Shown piece by piece: positions 63,630-64,000 of a stretch of 64,000 nt of DNA (position 1 is the stretch's first letter; the number at the start of each line of letters is the position of its first letter). The notes under the pieces are model-generated. The model saw only the letters and a program-made list of their open reading frames with translations. It did no database searches and was not told where the DNA came from. This stretch comes from Acanthacorydalis orientalis (taxonomy: Eukaryota > Arthropoda > Insecta > Megaloptera > Corydalidae), in NCBI GenBank assembly GCA_034766995.1, contig CM068314.1, forward strand, positions 33,965,708-34,029,707. Direction: 5' to 3'. Made by a program: the position numbers and the translations under genes.

Positions 63630-64000
63630 TACTTAATGATCCGCCACTGTTGCACAATAACATAATATCTGCTAGTAAGTCAAGTATTACATTCCCAGTC
63701 GAATCGGGCTGAAGGCATACATAGAATTCACATGCAGAATAACCATACAGAATAGACGCAGGAAGCGATGAAGAAGAGGAGACGAATATGAGAAAGGAAC
63801 AGACCGGTAAAAGAGAATACAATAATTGGACTCGGAATGATGCGTCTTGAATACGAAGTTGTAGCGCGATAGGAGGTTTGATGTCCGCCACCCTCAAGTG
63901 CGAATGTAAAAAGAATTGAACACTCGATGCATAAAGCCATGGGTTTGATTTATTCTTCTTTTTACGGAAACACCGAAACGTAATTATGCTGTTCTTGAAT
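63630..64000. other. Higher-G+C right edge, no gene recognised
   Basis: Less A+T-rich than average, with a purine-rich stretch (GAAGAAGAGGAGACGAATATGAGAAAGGA near 63770). Two overlapping minus-strand frames of 70-95 codons (63610-63897 and 63728-63940) look hydrophobic and Ser-rich but match nothing known. Possibly regulatory DNA or the edge of another feature. Confidence 0.4.

Overview
This window looks like gene-poor, very A+T-rich nuclear DNA from an animal, most likely an insect or other arthropod. The reasons are: spliceosomal exon structure, dozens of long (TA)n microsatellites, and decayed Tc1/mariner transposons of types common in insects. I see no bacterial operons, rRNA, tRNA or CRISPR. 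I cannot name the species.

Only one protein-coding piece is convincing. It is a 175-base internal exon on the plus strand (49440-49614) with a clean acceptor and donor. Its 58 codons match the segment just before the motor domain of KIF26-family kinesins (vertebrate KIF26A/B; nematode VAB-8 and fly CG14535 are relatives). The following exon, which should start with the first beta strand of the motor, is not visible. The intron after 49614 therefore probably runs past the right edge (over 14 kb), and much of the DNA to the left may be an earlier intron or 5' flank of the same gene.

The rest is repeats. There are six Tc1/mariner relics: two ~550-base mellifera/cecropia-like elements (431-976 plus, 34627-35175 minus) that share one internal deletion; two irritans-like elements (about 12630-13394 plus, 39486-40123 minus) that share another; a nearly full-length 1288-base element (53616-54903); and an internally deleted 898-base element of a different Tc1/mariner family (62730-63627). 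A seventh, C-terminal fragment lies at 56206-56400. All are broken by stops, frameshifts, deletions or lost catalytic residues. A diverged interspersed repeat occurs at 46126-46335 and, inverted, at 59135-59270. GC-rich hairpin islands occur at 8565-8630 and 46415-46500. A long imperfect inverted repeat (28249-28629) surrounds a (TA)n core, and a 34-base perfect palindrome lies at 42005-42038.

Short islands of higher G+C (for example near 2270-2370, 4690-5000, 16690-16880, 17860-18150, 20600-20880, 22660-23060, 25340-25780, 33350-33480 and 58110-58460) stand out from the A+T background. They are the most likely places for regulatory DNA or unrecognised exons, but none reads as a known protein. 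I found no new multi-gene system. The most interesting signals are the foldback, the palindrome, the shared-deletion mariner families and the clustered short motifs.
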